A stretch of 64,000 bases of DNA from an uncultured Clostridia bacterium (GTDB lineage: Bacteria; Bacillota; Clostridia; Oscillospirales; Acutalibacteraceae), in assembly GCA_944385105.1 (NCBI GenBank), contig CALWVR010000011.1:124001-188000 (forward strand), written 5' to 3'. Shown piece by piece: positions 56,533 to 64,000 of this stretch (positions within the stretch are counted from its first letter, which is position 1; each line of letters opens with the position of its first letter). Below the pieces are notes generated by a model. It was not told the DNA's origin and made no database searches. It saw only the letters and a list, made by a program, of their open reading frames with translations. A program made the translations under genes and the position numbers.

Positions 56533-56901
56533 GTGATACAACAGCAAACTTACCTCAAAGTTGCCGACAATACGGGAGCAAAAGAATTAATGTGCATCCG
56601 TGTTTTAGGAGGGACGAGAAGAAGGTATGCTAATATAGGTGACGTTGTGGTAGCTTCAGTGAAGAAAGCGGCGCCAGGCGGAATGGTAAAAAAAGGCGAT
56701 GTAGTTAAAGCAGTAATAGTTCGATCAGCAAAGGGAGTAAGGAGAGAAGATGGAACTTATATCCGATTTGATGAGAATGCAGCTGTTTTAATAAAAGATG
56801 ATAAAAATCCGAGAGGGACTCGTATTTTTGGGCCGGTAGCAAGAGAGCTTCGAGACAAAGAATACTTAAAAATATTGAGTCTAGCTCCGGAAACGCTTTA
56901 A
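56533..56901 (+). CDS. rplN: 50S ribosomal protein L14
   Basis: 122 residues. [22 protein letters not shown] (in part) and [20 protein letters not shown] are typical. GTG start with AGGAGGAAC upstream. First gene of the classical spc part, but no terminator separates it from rpsQ. Confidence 0.98.
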   Translation: MIQQQTYLKVADNTGAKELMCIRVLGGTRRRYANIGDVVVASVKKAAPGGMVKKGDVVKAVIVRSAKGVRREDGTYIRFDENAAVLIKDDKNPRGTRIFGPVARELRDKEYLKILSLAPETL

Positions 56902-56916
56902 TGGAGGTGTTCACTA

Positions 56917-57237
56917 ATGATAAAAAAAGTTCATGTAAAAACGGGTGACACCGTAATCGTATTAAGCGGCAAGGAGCGTTCAAAAAAGGGGAAAGTTTTA
57001 GCAGTAAGCCCTAAAGAAGGAAAAGTTATAATTGAGGGAATAAATATGGTTTCAAAACATATCAAACCTCGAAAGATGGGCGAAGAAGGCGGCATAGTAA
57101 AGGCAGAAGCAGCTATGTATGCATCAAAGGTCCAAATAATTTGTCCTCATTGTGGCAAGCCGACGCGTGTCGCCCACGAGATAGCTGAGGACGGCACAAA
57201 GAAGCGCATTTGCAAGAAATGCTCAAAGACGCTATAA
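56917..57237 (+). CDS. rplX: 50S ribosomal protein L24
   Basis: 106 residues. KOW motif near the N-terminus (TVIVLSGKERSKKGKV). The C-terminal part has CPHC and CKKC, a zinc-ribbon pair found in many but not all L24. ATGGAGGTG upstream. Confidence 0.97.
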   Translation: MIKKVHVKTGDTVIVLSGKERSKKGKVLAVSPKEGKVIIEGINMVSKHIKPRKMGEEGGIVKAEAAMYASKVQIICPHCGKPTRVAHEIAEDGTKKRICKKCSKTL

Positions 57238-57249
57238 GGGGGATAGAAC

Positions 57250-57789
57250 ATGGCAAGATTAAAGGATCTATATAAAAGCGAAGTAGCCCCTGCACTAATG
57301 AATAAATTTTCTTATAAAAGCGTAATGCAAATACCAAAGCTAGAGAAGATAGTAATAAATGTAGGAGCTGGAGAAGCTCGAGACAACTCGAAAGTTATAG
57401 ATGCGATATTAAGGGACTTATCAGCTATTACAGGTCAAAAGCCGTTAGTATGTACAGCAAGGAAGTCAGTAGCGAACTTCAAGCTAAGAGAAGGCATGAA
57501 GATAGGAGCGAAAGTAACTTTAAGAGGCGACAGAATGTATGAATTTTTAGATAGACTATTCAATGTCGCACTGCCTCGAGTAAGAGACTTCAGGGGAATA
57601 AATCCGAACTCATTTGATGGCCGTGGAAATTATAACATGGGTATTAAAGAGCAACTTATTTTCCCGGAAATAGATTATGATAAGATAGACAAAGTTCGAG
57701 GAATGGACATTTGTTTTGTAACAACCGCAAAAACTGACGAAGAAGCCAAAGAGTTATTGACTCTAATGGGCGCTCCGTTTGCGAAATAA
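57250..57789 (+). CDS. rplE: 50S ribosomal protein L5
   Basis: 179 residues; binds 5S rRNA in the central protuberance. [16 protein letters not shown] and [16 protein letters not shown] blocks are diagnostic. AAGGGGGATAG precedes the ATG. Confidence 0.98.
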   Translation: MARLKDLYKSEVAPALMNKFSYKSVMQIPKLEKIVINVGAGEARDNSKVIDAILRDLSAITGQKPLVCTARKSVANFKLREGMKIGAKVTLRGDRMYEFLDRLFNVALPRVRDFRGINPNSFDGRGNYNMGIKEQLIFPEIDYDKIDKVRGMDICFVTTAKTDEEAKELLTLMGAPFAK

Positions 57790-57801
57790 GGAGGGATTAT
57801 T

Positions 57802-57987
57802 GTGGCCAAGACTTCAATGAAAATAAAGCAAAAGAGGACGCCAAAATATTCCACGAGAGAATATAACAGGTGTAAAATCTGCGGCAGGCCGCATGCTTAT
57901 CTTCGCAAGTTCGGAATTTGCCGTATCTGCTTCAGAGAGTTAGCCTATAAAGGTCAGATTCCTGGTGTAAAGAAGGCCAGTTGGTAA
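57802..57987 (+). CDS. rpsZ: 30S ribosomal protein S14, zinc type
   Basis: 61 residues with CKIC and CRIC, the four-cysteine zinc site of the short Gram-positive S14. GTG start with AAGGAGGGA upstream. Confidence 0.98.
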   Translation: MAKTSMKIKQKRTPKYSTREYNRCKICGRPHAYLRKFGICRICFRELAYKGQIPGVKKASW

Positions 57988-58010
57988 ATTAGCTAAGGAG
58001 GATAAACGGC

Positions 58011-58409
58011 ATGCAGATTACAGATACAATTGCAGATTTGCTTACGAGAATACGTAACGCAAGTAAAAGCAGGCATGAAACTGTAGATATCCCAGCATCA
58101 AATATGAAGAAAGCAATAGTGCAAATTTTGCTTGATGAAGGATATATTTCAAGTTTTACAATTAATGAAGATGGCAAGCAGGGAGTAATAAAAGTTGTCT
58201 TAAGATATGATGAAAATAAAAAACCTATTATAACAGGTCTTAAGAGAGTATCAAAACCAGGCTTGCGCATATATAGCAATTTTGAGGATATGCCAAGAGT
58301 AATGAAAGGCTTAGGTATAGCTATCATATCAACATCTAAGGGAGTAATGACAGATCGTCAAGCCCGAAAAGAACATGTTGGTGGAGAAGTCCTCGCATTT
58401 GTATGGTAG
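58011..58409 (+). CDS. rpsH: 30S ribosomal protein S8
   Basis: 132 residues. [15 protein letters not shown] start and [20 protein letters not shown] near the C-terminus are diagnostic. S8 is the spc operon autoregulator in E. coli; no such control can be seen here. AAGGAGGA precedes the ATG. Confidence 0.98.
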   Translation: MQITDTIADLLTRIRNASKSRHETVDIPASNMKKAIVQILLDEGYISSFTINEDGKQGVIKVVLRYDENKKPIITGLKRVSKPGLRIYSNFEDMPRVMKGLGIAIISTSKGVMTDRQARKEHVGGEVLAFVW

Positions 58410-58421
58410 GGAGGTTAGAGA

Positions 58422-58970
58422 ATGTCTCGAATTGGAAGAAAACCTATAAATATTCCCGCCGGAGTAGAGGTAAAACTCGATAACGGTGTAATTATAGTTA
58501 AAGGTCCAAAAGGAACTTTAACAAAGAGTATTCATCCTAATATGGCAGTAGCTATAGAGGATAATGTGATAACAGTAACTCGGCCTAATGATGAGAAAGA
58601 AAATAGAGCGCTGCATGGTTTAACGCGTTCTCTTATATTTAATATGGTTGAGGGAGTAACAAATGGGTTTAAAAAGGAGCTAGAAGTAAACGGAGTAGGT
58701 TATCGTGTACAGAAGCAAGGGAAAAACCTTGTTATGAACTTAGGATATTCACATCAAGTTACAGTTTCAGACACAGAAGACATAACAATAGAAGCTCCAG
58801 CACAAAATAAGATTATAATTAGCGGTATAGATAAGCAAAAAGTAGGTCAATTCGCAGCACAGGTTAGAGAGAAGCGCCCACCAGAGCCATATAAGGGTAA
58901 GGGCATAAAATATGCTGACGAACATATCCGCCGTAAGGAAGGTAAAGCCGGTAAGGGCGGTAAGAAGTAA
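58422..58970 (+). CDS. rplF: 50S ribosomal protein L6
   Basis: 182 residues, two similar domains. [15 protein letters not shown] start and [11 protein letters not shown] signature near the C-terminus. GGGAGG precedes the ATG. Confidence 0.98.
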   Translation: MSRIGRKPINIPAGVEVKLDNGVIIVKGPKGTLTKSIHPNMAVAIEDNVITVTRPNDEKENRALHGLTRSLIFNMVEGVTNGFKKELEVNGVGYRVQKQGKNLVMNLGYSHQVTVSDTEDITIEAPAQNKIIISGIDKQKVGQFAAQVREKRPPEPYKGKGIKYADEHIRRKEGKAGKGGKK

Positions 58971-58988
58971 TTAAGGAGTGAATGAACT

Positions 58989-59348
58989 ATGGTGAACAAA
59001 GCTGATAAAAACATTGCCAGACTTAGGCGTCACAAAAGAGTTCGTGGCAAGATAAGTGGCACAGCACAGCGCCCACGCCTAAATGTTTTCCGCTCCACAA
59101 GTAACATCTACGCCCAGTTGATAGACGACGTTGCAGGAGTAACACTAGCATCAGCATCAACACTGGACAAAGAGTTTAATGGTTATGGCGGAAACAAAGA
59201 AGCAGCGCGGGAAGTGGGAAAACTAATAGCAAAGCGTGCTGCAGAGAAAAACATAACAGAGGTCGTTTTTGACCGCGGAGGATACATTTTCCACGGACGC
59301 GTCAAAGAATTGGCTGAAGGCGCCCGTGAGGGCGGCCTCAAATTCTAA
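58989..59348 (+). CDS. rplR: 50S ribosomal protein L18
   Basis: 119 residues; 5S rRNA binding. [21 protein letters not shown] (in part) and [24 protein letters not shown] are diagnostic. AAGGAGTG precedes the ATG. Local GC content is a little higher than in neighbours. Confidence 0.98.
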   Translation: MVNKADKNIARLRRHKRVRGKISGTAQRPRLNVFRSTSNIYAQLIDDVAGVTLASASTLDKEFNGYGGNKEAAREVGKLIAKRAAEKNITEVVFDRGGYIFHGRVKELAEGAREGGLKF

Positions 59349-59363
59349 GAAGGAGGAGTACTT

Positions 59364-59861
59364 TTGGCTAGGATTGACGGTAGTACAATGGATCTTAAAG
59401 AGCGCGTAGTAGCTATAAATCGTGTATCAAAGACAGTAAAAGGTGGACGTATATTTAAGTTTGCGGCACTAGTAGTCGTTGGAGACGGGAATGGTACAGT
59501 AGGCTTTGGAATAGGGAAAGCAGGAGAAGTTCCGGATGCAATTCGTAAAGGTATAGAAGATGCAAAGAAGAACTTAGTAAAGATTTCGCTAAGGGGCTCA
59601 ACGATACCACATGAGATAATAGGTGAATTTGGTGCAGGAAGGGTATTAATGAAACCTGCAGCACCAGGTACAGGAGTTATAGCCGGAGGGCCAGTTCGAG
59701 CTGTAGTTGAAGCAGCTGGAATAAAGGACATAAGAACAAAGGCACTTCGTTCCAATAATCCTTGCAATGTAGTAAGGGCAACAATGCAAGGGCTTGAAAG
59801 TCTAAGGACGGCTGAGCAAGTAGCGAAATTACGCGGCAAATCAGTCAAGGAAATTTTATAA
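59364..59861 (+). CDS. rpsE: 30S ribosomal protein S5
   Basis: 165 residues, double-stranded RNA-binding fold; fidelity of decoding. [15 protein letters not shown] and [16 protein letters not shown] are typical. TTG start with AGGAGGAG upstream. Confidence 0.98.
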   Translation: MARIDGSTMDLKERVVAINRVSKTVKGGRIFKFAALVVVGDGNGTVGFGIGKAGEVPDAIRKGIEDAKKNLVKISLRGSTIPHEIIGEFGAGRVLMKPAAPGTGVIAGGPVRAVVEAAGIKDIRTKALRSNNPCNVVRATMQGLESLRTAEQVAKLRGKSVKEIL

Positions 59862-59877
59862 TTAGGGGTGTAGCAAG

Positions 59878-60057
59878 ATGGAACAAATAAAAGTAAAGCT
59901 AGTAAGAAGTCTTATTGGCAGTAAAAAAGACCAGATTGCAACTGCCCACTCGCTTGGTCTTAAGAAGATCGGTGACGAATCGATTCAACCTTTAAATGAC
60001 CAAACTAAAGGTAAGGTGGCAAAAATTAACCATCTCATCGAGGTCGTAAAGGCATAA
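59878..60057 (+). CDS. rpmD: 50S ribosomal protein L30
   Basis: 59 residues, translated directly from the sequence: MEQIKVKLVRSLIG, then HSLGLKKIGDES, the L30 core, ending HLIEVVKA. AGGGGTG precedes the ATG. Confidence 0.97.
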   Translation: MEQIKVKLVRSLIGSKKDQIATAHSLGLKKIGDESIQPLNDQTKGKVAKINHLIEVVKA

Positions 60058-60072
60058 AGAGGGGGTGTAAGA

Positions 60073-60513
60073 ATGAATTTACATGAACTATCACCTGTTG
60101 CAGGTTCAAAGAAAGAGCCAAAGCGTATAGGAAGAGGTCACGGTTCAGGTCAAGGGAAAACAGCAGGCAAAGGGCATAAGGGCCAGAAGGCAAGATCAGG
60201 AGGAAGTATTAGACCGGGTTTTGAAGGAGGCCAAATGCCGTTACAAAGGAGAATTCCAAAAAGAGGATTCAACAATATATTTGCAAAGAAGATAATTGCT
60301 ATTAATTTATCTGATTTAAATGTATTTGAGGATAATGAAGTAATTGATGCAAAGGCTCTGATCGATAAGGGCATAATAAAAAAAGAATACGATGGTATAA
60401 AGATTCTTTCAAATGGCGAGATGTCAAAAAAATTAATCGTTAAAGCCAATGCCTTCTCTGAGGCAGCAAAGCAAAAGATAGAGGAGGCAGGCGGAAAGGC
60501 TGAGGTGATTTAA
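60073..60513 (+). CDS. rplO: 50S ribosomal protein L15
   Basis: 146 residues. N-terminal Gly/Lys-rich arm [19 protein letters not shown] and [17 protein letters not shown] are diagnostic. GAGGGGGTG precedes the ATG. secY starts one base after the stop. Confidence 0.98.
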   Translation: MNLHELSPVAGSKKEPKRIGRGHGSGQGKTAGKGHKGQKARSGGSIRPGFEGGQMPLQRRIPKRGFNNIFAKKIIAINLSDLNVFEDNEVIDAKALIDKGIIKKEYDGIKILSNGEMSKKLIVKANAFSEAAKQKIEEAGGKAEVI

Positions 60514-60514
60514 G

Positions 60515-61882
60515 TTGTTAAAAACAATGCTCAATGCCTGGAAGGTACCAGATTTAAGGAAGAAAATACTTTTTACTCTTTTTGTTGTTATTGTTTTTAG
60601 AATAGGTTCAGTAATACCTGTACCATTTTTAAATATGGAAGCACTTCAAAGTTTAATGGGGGGCCTGGAAGACGGTTCATTATTTTCATATTTAAATACA
60701 ATTTCTGGAGATTCATTTTCAAGAGCGACAATGTTCGCAATGAGTATAACACCATATATAAATGCATCTATCATTATGCAACTTATGACGGTAGTTATCC
60801 CTGCTTTAGAGCGAATGACTAAAGAGGGAGAAGAAGGCCGAAAAAAGATGAGTGCAATAACTAGATATTTAACGGTAATTTTAGGGCTATTGCAAGGTAC
60901 AGCGTTTTATTTCTGGTTAAAGAATAATACATCAAATAATGGCACAAGGATTACAATGTATAATCAAGGTTTTGAAGGTGTATTTTCAGCAATAGTAATA
61001 ATATTAACATTTACAGCTGGAACAGCGCTAATTATGTGGTTAGGAGAGCAAATAAACCAAAAAGGTGTAGGAAATGGTATATCAATAATCTTATTTGCGG
61101 GAATAGTCTCAAGGATGCCAACATTAATATCAACCTTATGGGGATATTTAGAGTTAGCAATGAGATATCCGAATGGAAACATTTCAGGTTTGACTTTATA
61201 TACATTACAAAATTGGACTTTCTATATATTTGTACCGCTGTTTATAGTACTATTCCTTATAGTCATGTGGGCAATTGTTTTTATGAACGATGCAGAACGC
61301 CGAATTCCTATCCAATATGCAAAGCGAGTAGTAGGAAGAAAGATGTATGGGGGGCAAAATAGCCATATTCCTGTCAAGGTAAGCGGTTCGGGAGTAATGC
61401 CGATTATCTTTGCAAGCTCAATATTGTCATTACCAGGGACAATAAGGATGTTACTAGGGAGCAATTCACCTGGATGGTTAAATTCAATAAGCGAAGCGTT
61501 ATCACCTAGAGGATGGGTATATCCCACTGTATATTTTTTGTTAATTATTGCATTTGCATATTTCTATTTAACAATACAATACAATCCAATTGAAATGGCA
61601 AATAACCTTAGACAAAGTAATGGTACGATACCAGGGATAAGGCCAGGAAAACCAACAGCCGAATATATCCAAAAAGTTTTATCAAAAATTACACTTATAG
61701 GCTCTTTATTTTTAGGAGTAATAGCAATTATACCGTTCTTATATAGTGATTTTACAGGAATGCATCAAACGACATTCCTAGGAGGAACATCAATAATAAT
61801 TTTGGTTGGAGTAACGCTTGAAACAGTAAAGCAAATGGAATCACAATTAATGATGAGACACTATAAAGGATTTTTAGACTAG
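60515..61882 (+). CDS. secY: Protein translocase subunit SecY
   Basis: Channel subunit of the SecYEG translocon. 455 residues with about ten membrane helices; GSVIPVPF, SITPYINASIIMQLM, the GIRPGKPTAEY loop and a basic C-terminal MMRHYKGFLD are conserved. Slightly longer than the usual 420-440. TTG start with GAGGTGA 6 nt upstream, inside the rplO end, so translation is coupled. Confidence 0.97.
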   Translation: MLKTMLNAWKVPDLRKKILFTLFVVIVFRIGSVIPVPFLNMEALQSLMGGLEDGSLFSYLNTISGDSFSRATMFAMSITPYINASIIMQLMTVVIPALERMTKEGEEGRKKMSAITRYLTVILGLLQGTAFYFWLKNNTSNNGTRITMYNQGFEGVFSAIVIILTFTAGTALIMWLGEQINQKGVGNGISIILFAGIVSRMPTLISTLWGYLELAMRYPNGNISGLTLYTLQNWTFYIFVPLFIVLFLIVMWAIVFMNDAERRIPIQYAKRVVGRKMYGGQNSHIPVKVSGSGVMPIIFASSILSLPGTIRMLLGSNSPGWLNSISEALSPRGWVYPTVYFLLIIAFAYFYLTIQYNPIEMANNLRQSNGTIPGIRPGKPTAEYIQKVLSKITLIGSLFLGVIAIIPFLYSDFTGMHQTTFLGGTSIIILVGVTLETVKQMESQLMMRHYKGFLD

Positions 61883-62114
61883 TATAAAAAGTAGCGGTAT
61901 TTTACGCTGTATAAATAAGATACCGCTATTTAAAATAACTATAAATTTAGTATAGAGCATAATTATAATTGGTTTATAAAGATATAATTTTTGTAATATT
62001 CTTTTAAGAGATATAGTTAAGCTGGAGGAAGTGCAAAAAATAAGGATTAGTAAAGTATATTGTTTTAATATATAGCTACTTTTAAGTTATTTATCTAAAA
62101 GGGAGTTAATGCTT
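61883..62114 (+). other. secY-adk spacer with hairpin
   Basis: 230 bp in an otherwise tightly packed operon. TAGCGGTAT (61892-61900) pairs with ATACCGCTA (61920-61928), followed by TTTAAAA, a weak terminator. A TATAAT at 61983 suggests a new promoter, but I find no good -35 for it. No gene seen. Confidence 0.5.
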
Positions 62115-62750
62115 ATGAAAATAATACTTCTTGGAGCGCCAGGAGCAGGAAAAGGGACACAAGCCGAGCTTTTATCGGAGCATCTTTCAATTCCAACTAT
62201 ATCTACTGGGAATATAATTAGAGAAGAGCTGAAAAGCGGTACTGAGATAGGGTTAATAGCTAAAGAATATATAGCTAATGGGGGACTACTACCAGATGAG
62301 ATAGTAATAAAGATAATAGAGGAGCGAATAAGCAAAGAGGATTGCAAAAATGGCTTCATATTAGATGGATTCCCAAGGACTATACCTCAGGCTGAGGCTC
62401 TTGACAAAATAGGAATAATTATAGATAAGGTCATAGATTTAGAGATAAAAGATGAAACGATTATAAAAAGAATGTCAGGACGCCGTGTCTGTGAAAAGTG
62501 TGGAGCAAGCTATCATCTTAAGAACAATAAGCCGAAAGAAGATGGAGTATGCGACAAATGCAAAGGCACCCTTGTTCAGCGAGAAGATGACCATCCTGAT
62601 ACAGTAAAGAATAGGTTAAAGGTTTATCATGAGCAAACGGAACCGTTGAAAGATTACTATAAAGCTCAAGGTAAGCTTAACATTTTGGAAGTGGACGGAA
62701 GGAGTATAGAAGATACTCAACAGATGGCACTTTCAGCTTTGGAGGCATAG
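62115..62750 (+). CDS. adk: Adenylate kinase
   Basis: AMP + ATP to 2 ADP. 211 residues. P-loop GAPGAGKGTQ near 7-16, DGFPRT near 83, and a LID with CEKC and CDKC that binds zinc, as in Gram-positives. Start is the ATG at 62115 (AAAAGGGAG 9 nt upstream) rather than the ATG at 62109. Confidence 0.97.
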   Translation: MKIILLGAPGAGKGTQAELLSEHLSIPTISTGNIIREELKSGTEIGLIAKEYIANGGLLPDEIVIKIIEERISKEDCKNGFILDGFPRTIPQAEALDKIGIIIDKVIDLEIKDETIIKRMSGRRVCEKCGASYHLKNNKPKEDGVCDKCKGTLVQREDDHPDTVKNRLKVYHEQTEPLKDYYKAQGKLNILEVDGRSIEDTQQMALSALEA

Positions 62751-62752
62751 AA

Positions 62753-63505
62753 ATGGTTATAATAAAGACCGAGCGAGAAATAGAGAAAATGAGAGCAGCC
62801 GGTCAAATAGCCGCTAGAGCATTAAAGCTAGCAGGTGAAGCTGTAAGACCAGGAGTAGACACATTTGAAATAGATGACAAAGTAAGAAAGTATATAGAAA
62901 GTCAAGGAGCAATTTCATCAACTCTTGGATATGGAGGATATCCTGCGAGCACATGTATTTCTGTAAATGATGTTGTCATCCACGGCATACCTAGTAAGAA
63001 ATGCATTCTGAAATCAGGCGATATAGTTAGTATAGATATTGCTGTTAGCCTTGAAGGCTTTCATGCAGATAATGCTGCAACTTTTGCTTGTGGAGAAATT
63101 AGCGAAGAAGCAAAGAACTTATTAGAAGCCACAAAAGAAAGTCTTTATGAAGGAATAAAGAAGGCAGTAGTAGGGAACAGAATCGGAGATATAGGCAATG
63201 CAATTCAGCGGTATGTTGAAGCACGCAGTTACTCGGTGGTACGAGATTTTGTCGGTCACGGAGTAGGTGCGAAGCTACATGAGGATCCGAGTGTACCGAA
63301 TTATGGCACGCAAGGTAGAGGTGTGCGGCTATTACCTGGTATGACTATAGCCATCGAACCAATGATAAACCAAGGGACACATAGAGTTAAAGTTTTGGGG
63401 GACGGCTGGACTACAGTAACTCAAGATGGAAAGCTCGCAGCTCATTTTGAACATAGTGTCGCAATTACTAAAGATGGGCCTGATATACTTACTCTTTGTG
63501 AATAA
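62753..63505 (+). CDS. map: Methionine aminopeptidase, type I
   Basis: Removes N-terminal Met. 250 residues. Metal ligands are in DIAVSLEGFHADNAATF (two Asp), GHGVGAKLHEDP (His), EPM (Glu) and HFEHSVAIT (Glu); HGIPS carries the substrate His. No SEC-C tail. Begins 3 bp after adk, with TTTGGAGGC upstream. Confidence 0.97.
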   Translation: MVIIKTEREIEKMRAAGQIAARALKLAGEAVRPGVDTFEIDDKVRKYIESQGAISSTLGYGGYPASTCISVNDVVIHGIPSKKCILKSGDIVSIDIAVSLEGFHADNAATFACGEISEEAKNLLEATKESLYEGIKKAVVGNRIGDIGNAIQRYVEARSYSVVRDFVGHGVGAKLHEDPSVPNYGTQGRGVRLLPGMTIAIEPMINQGTHRVKVLGDGWTTVTQDGKLAAHFEHSVAITKDGPDILTLCE

Positions 63506-63515
63506 GGGGGCCGAA

Positions 63516-63758
63516 ATGGAAATAAGTAAGGGTTTAATAGTAAAATCTATAGCAGGGAAAGATGTAGGGAAGTTTTTTGTGGTTTTTGACTATGATGATA
63601 AAGAAGTTGTGATAAGCGACGGGAAGAAAAGACCGATAGAGCATATGAAGAAAAAGAACAAAAAGCATATATCTTTAACTACAAAAAGATTAAATGAGAG
63701 ATCGATGGAAACCAATCGTGAAATTCGTAAGGCTCTTAATGAACTTATAAGAGCATAG
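63516..63758 (+). CDS. KOW-domain RNA-binding protein (L14e-like)
   Basis: 80 residues from the ATG at 63516 (AAGGGGG upstream); a longer frame that reaches into map is not real. Begins [18 protein letters not shown], a KOW-type fold like archaeal L14e, then a very basic tail. It commonly sits between map and infA in Firmicutes. Exact role unknown; likely ribosome-associated. Confidence 0.88.
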   Translation: MEISKGLIVKSIAGKDVGKFFVVFDYDDKEVVISDGKKRPIEHMKKKNKKHISLTTKRLNERSMETNREIRKALNELIRA

Positions 63759-63783
63759 ATTTTTACAAGAGGGGGTAATTATT

Positions 63784-64000
63784 TTGTCAAAACAGGATGT
63801 AATAGAATTAGAAGGTACAGTTAAGGAAGCTCTACCGAATGCGCAGTTTATGGTTGAGCTACCGAATGGAAAAGTTATAACAGCGCATATTTCAGGAAAG
63901 CTTAGAATGAACTTTATAAGGATTCTACCGGGAGATAAAGTTACATTAGAGATTTCACCATATGATCTTACAAAAGGTCGAATAACATGGAGAGCAAAAT
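63784..64000 (+). CDS. infA: Translation initiation factor IF-1 (stop codon beyond the window)
   Basis: Start is TTG with GAGGGGG upstream. 72 codons ([20 protein letters not shown] through GRITWRAK), the usual IF-1 length, are followed by a single T at base 64000, the likely first base of the stop. The OB-fold blocks [18 protein letters not shown] and [10 protein letters not shown] are intact. Only the stop is missing. Confidence 0.96.
   Translation, partial: MSKQDVIELEGTVKEALPNAQFMVELPNGKVITAHISGKLRMNFIRILPGDKVTLEISPYDLTKGRITWRAK

Noticed and set aside
59345..59848. Minus-strand frame of 167 codons
   Set aside because: Exact antisense of rpsE; composition reflects S5 codons.
62031..62075. 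Possible 14-codon leader peptide before adk
   Set aside because: GGAGGAA is only about 2 nt from the GTG; no supporting feature.

Overview
This is about 64 kb around the chromosomal replication origin of an AT-rich, low-GC Gram-positive bacterium, most likely a member of the Clostridia. The evidence is the gene order (dnaA-dnaN-yaaA-recF-remB-gyrB-gyrA on one side, rpmH-rnpA-yidD-yidC-jag-mnmE-mnmG-rsmG-noc/parB-parA-parB on the other), strong Shine-Dalgarno sequences with many TTG/GTG starts, single-chain GlyRS, a Zn-type S14, and the full Firmicute-order S10-spc ribosomal cluster. I cannot name the genus.

Layout. 1-490 holds the N-terminal part of dapF (minus strand). 739-936 is a small orphan peptide with a textbook double-glycine leader. 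980-11765 is the leftward arm: rpe, gyrA, a YcxB-like membrane protein, gyrB, a zinc-ribbon membrane protein, remB, recF, yaaA, dnaN and dnaA. The dnaA-dnaN intergenic region (10138-10445) carries a five-unit DnaA-trio, a GC cluster and a dense set of TGTTGAAAA-type repeats that look like variant DnaA boxes, so it is the likely unwinding site. 12149-22934 is the rightward arm (rpmH to serS), with two perfect parS palindromes. 23067-23200 has a consensus promoter and a helix-closed RNA candidate. 23674-25112 holds three divergent tandem paralogues of a small exported protein family I do not recognise. 25162-34376 carries a DUF3048-type lipoprotein, ppa, a PrsA-like lipoprotein, mfd, pth, prs and a glmU that lacks most of its acetyltransferase domain. 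34641-38845 holds ppdK and glyQS. 38941-39756 encodes a Sec-exported protein with an HNH/Endo VII-like HH...PAI.M...DH pattern. 40010-40086 is tRNA-Pro(UGG). 40318-48191 holds zapA, a U32 peptidase-family protein, dut and mreBCD-PBP2; a second dense cluster of the same variant DnaA boxes sits at 42808-42952. mgsA and hisS follow. 50958-64000 is the ribosomal protein cluster from rpsJ to infA with secY, adk and map, preceded by a 250-nt structured leader with an internal terminator-like hairpin.

Together the window encodes replication initiation and origin segregation, tRNA and rRNA modification, membrane protein insertion, cell elongation, and the main ribosomal operon. The unusual items are the origin architecture with variant boxes and its distal box cluster, the exported paralogue trio, the exported nuclease-like protein, the double-glycine peptide, the short GlmU and the S10 leader.
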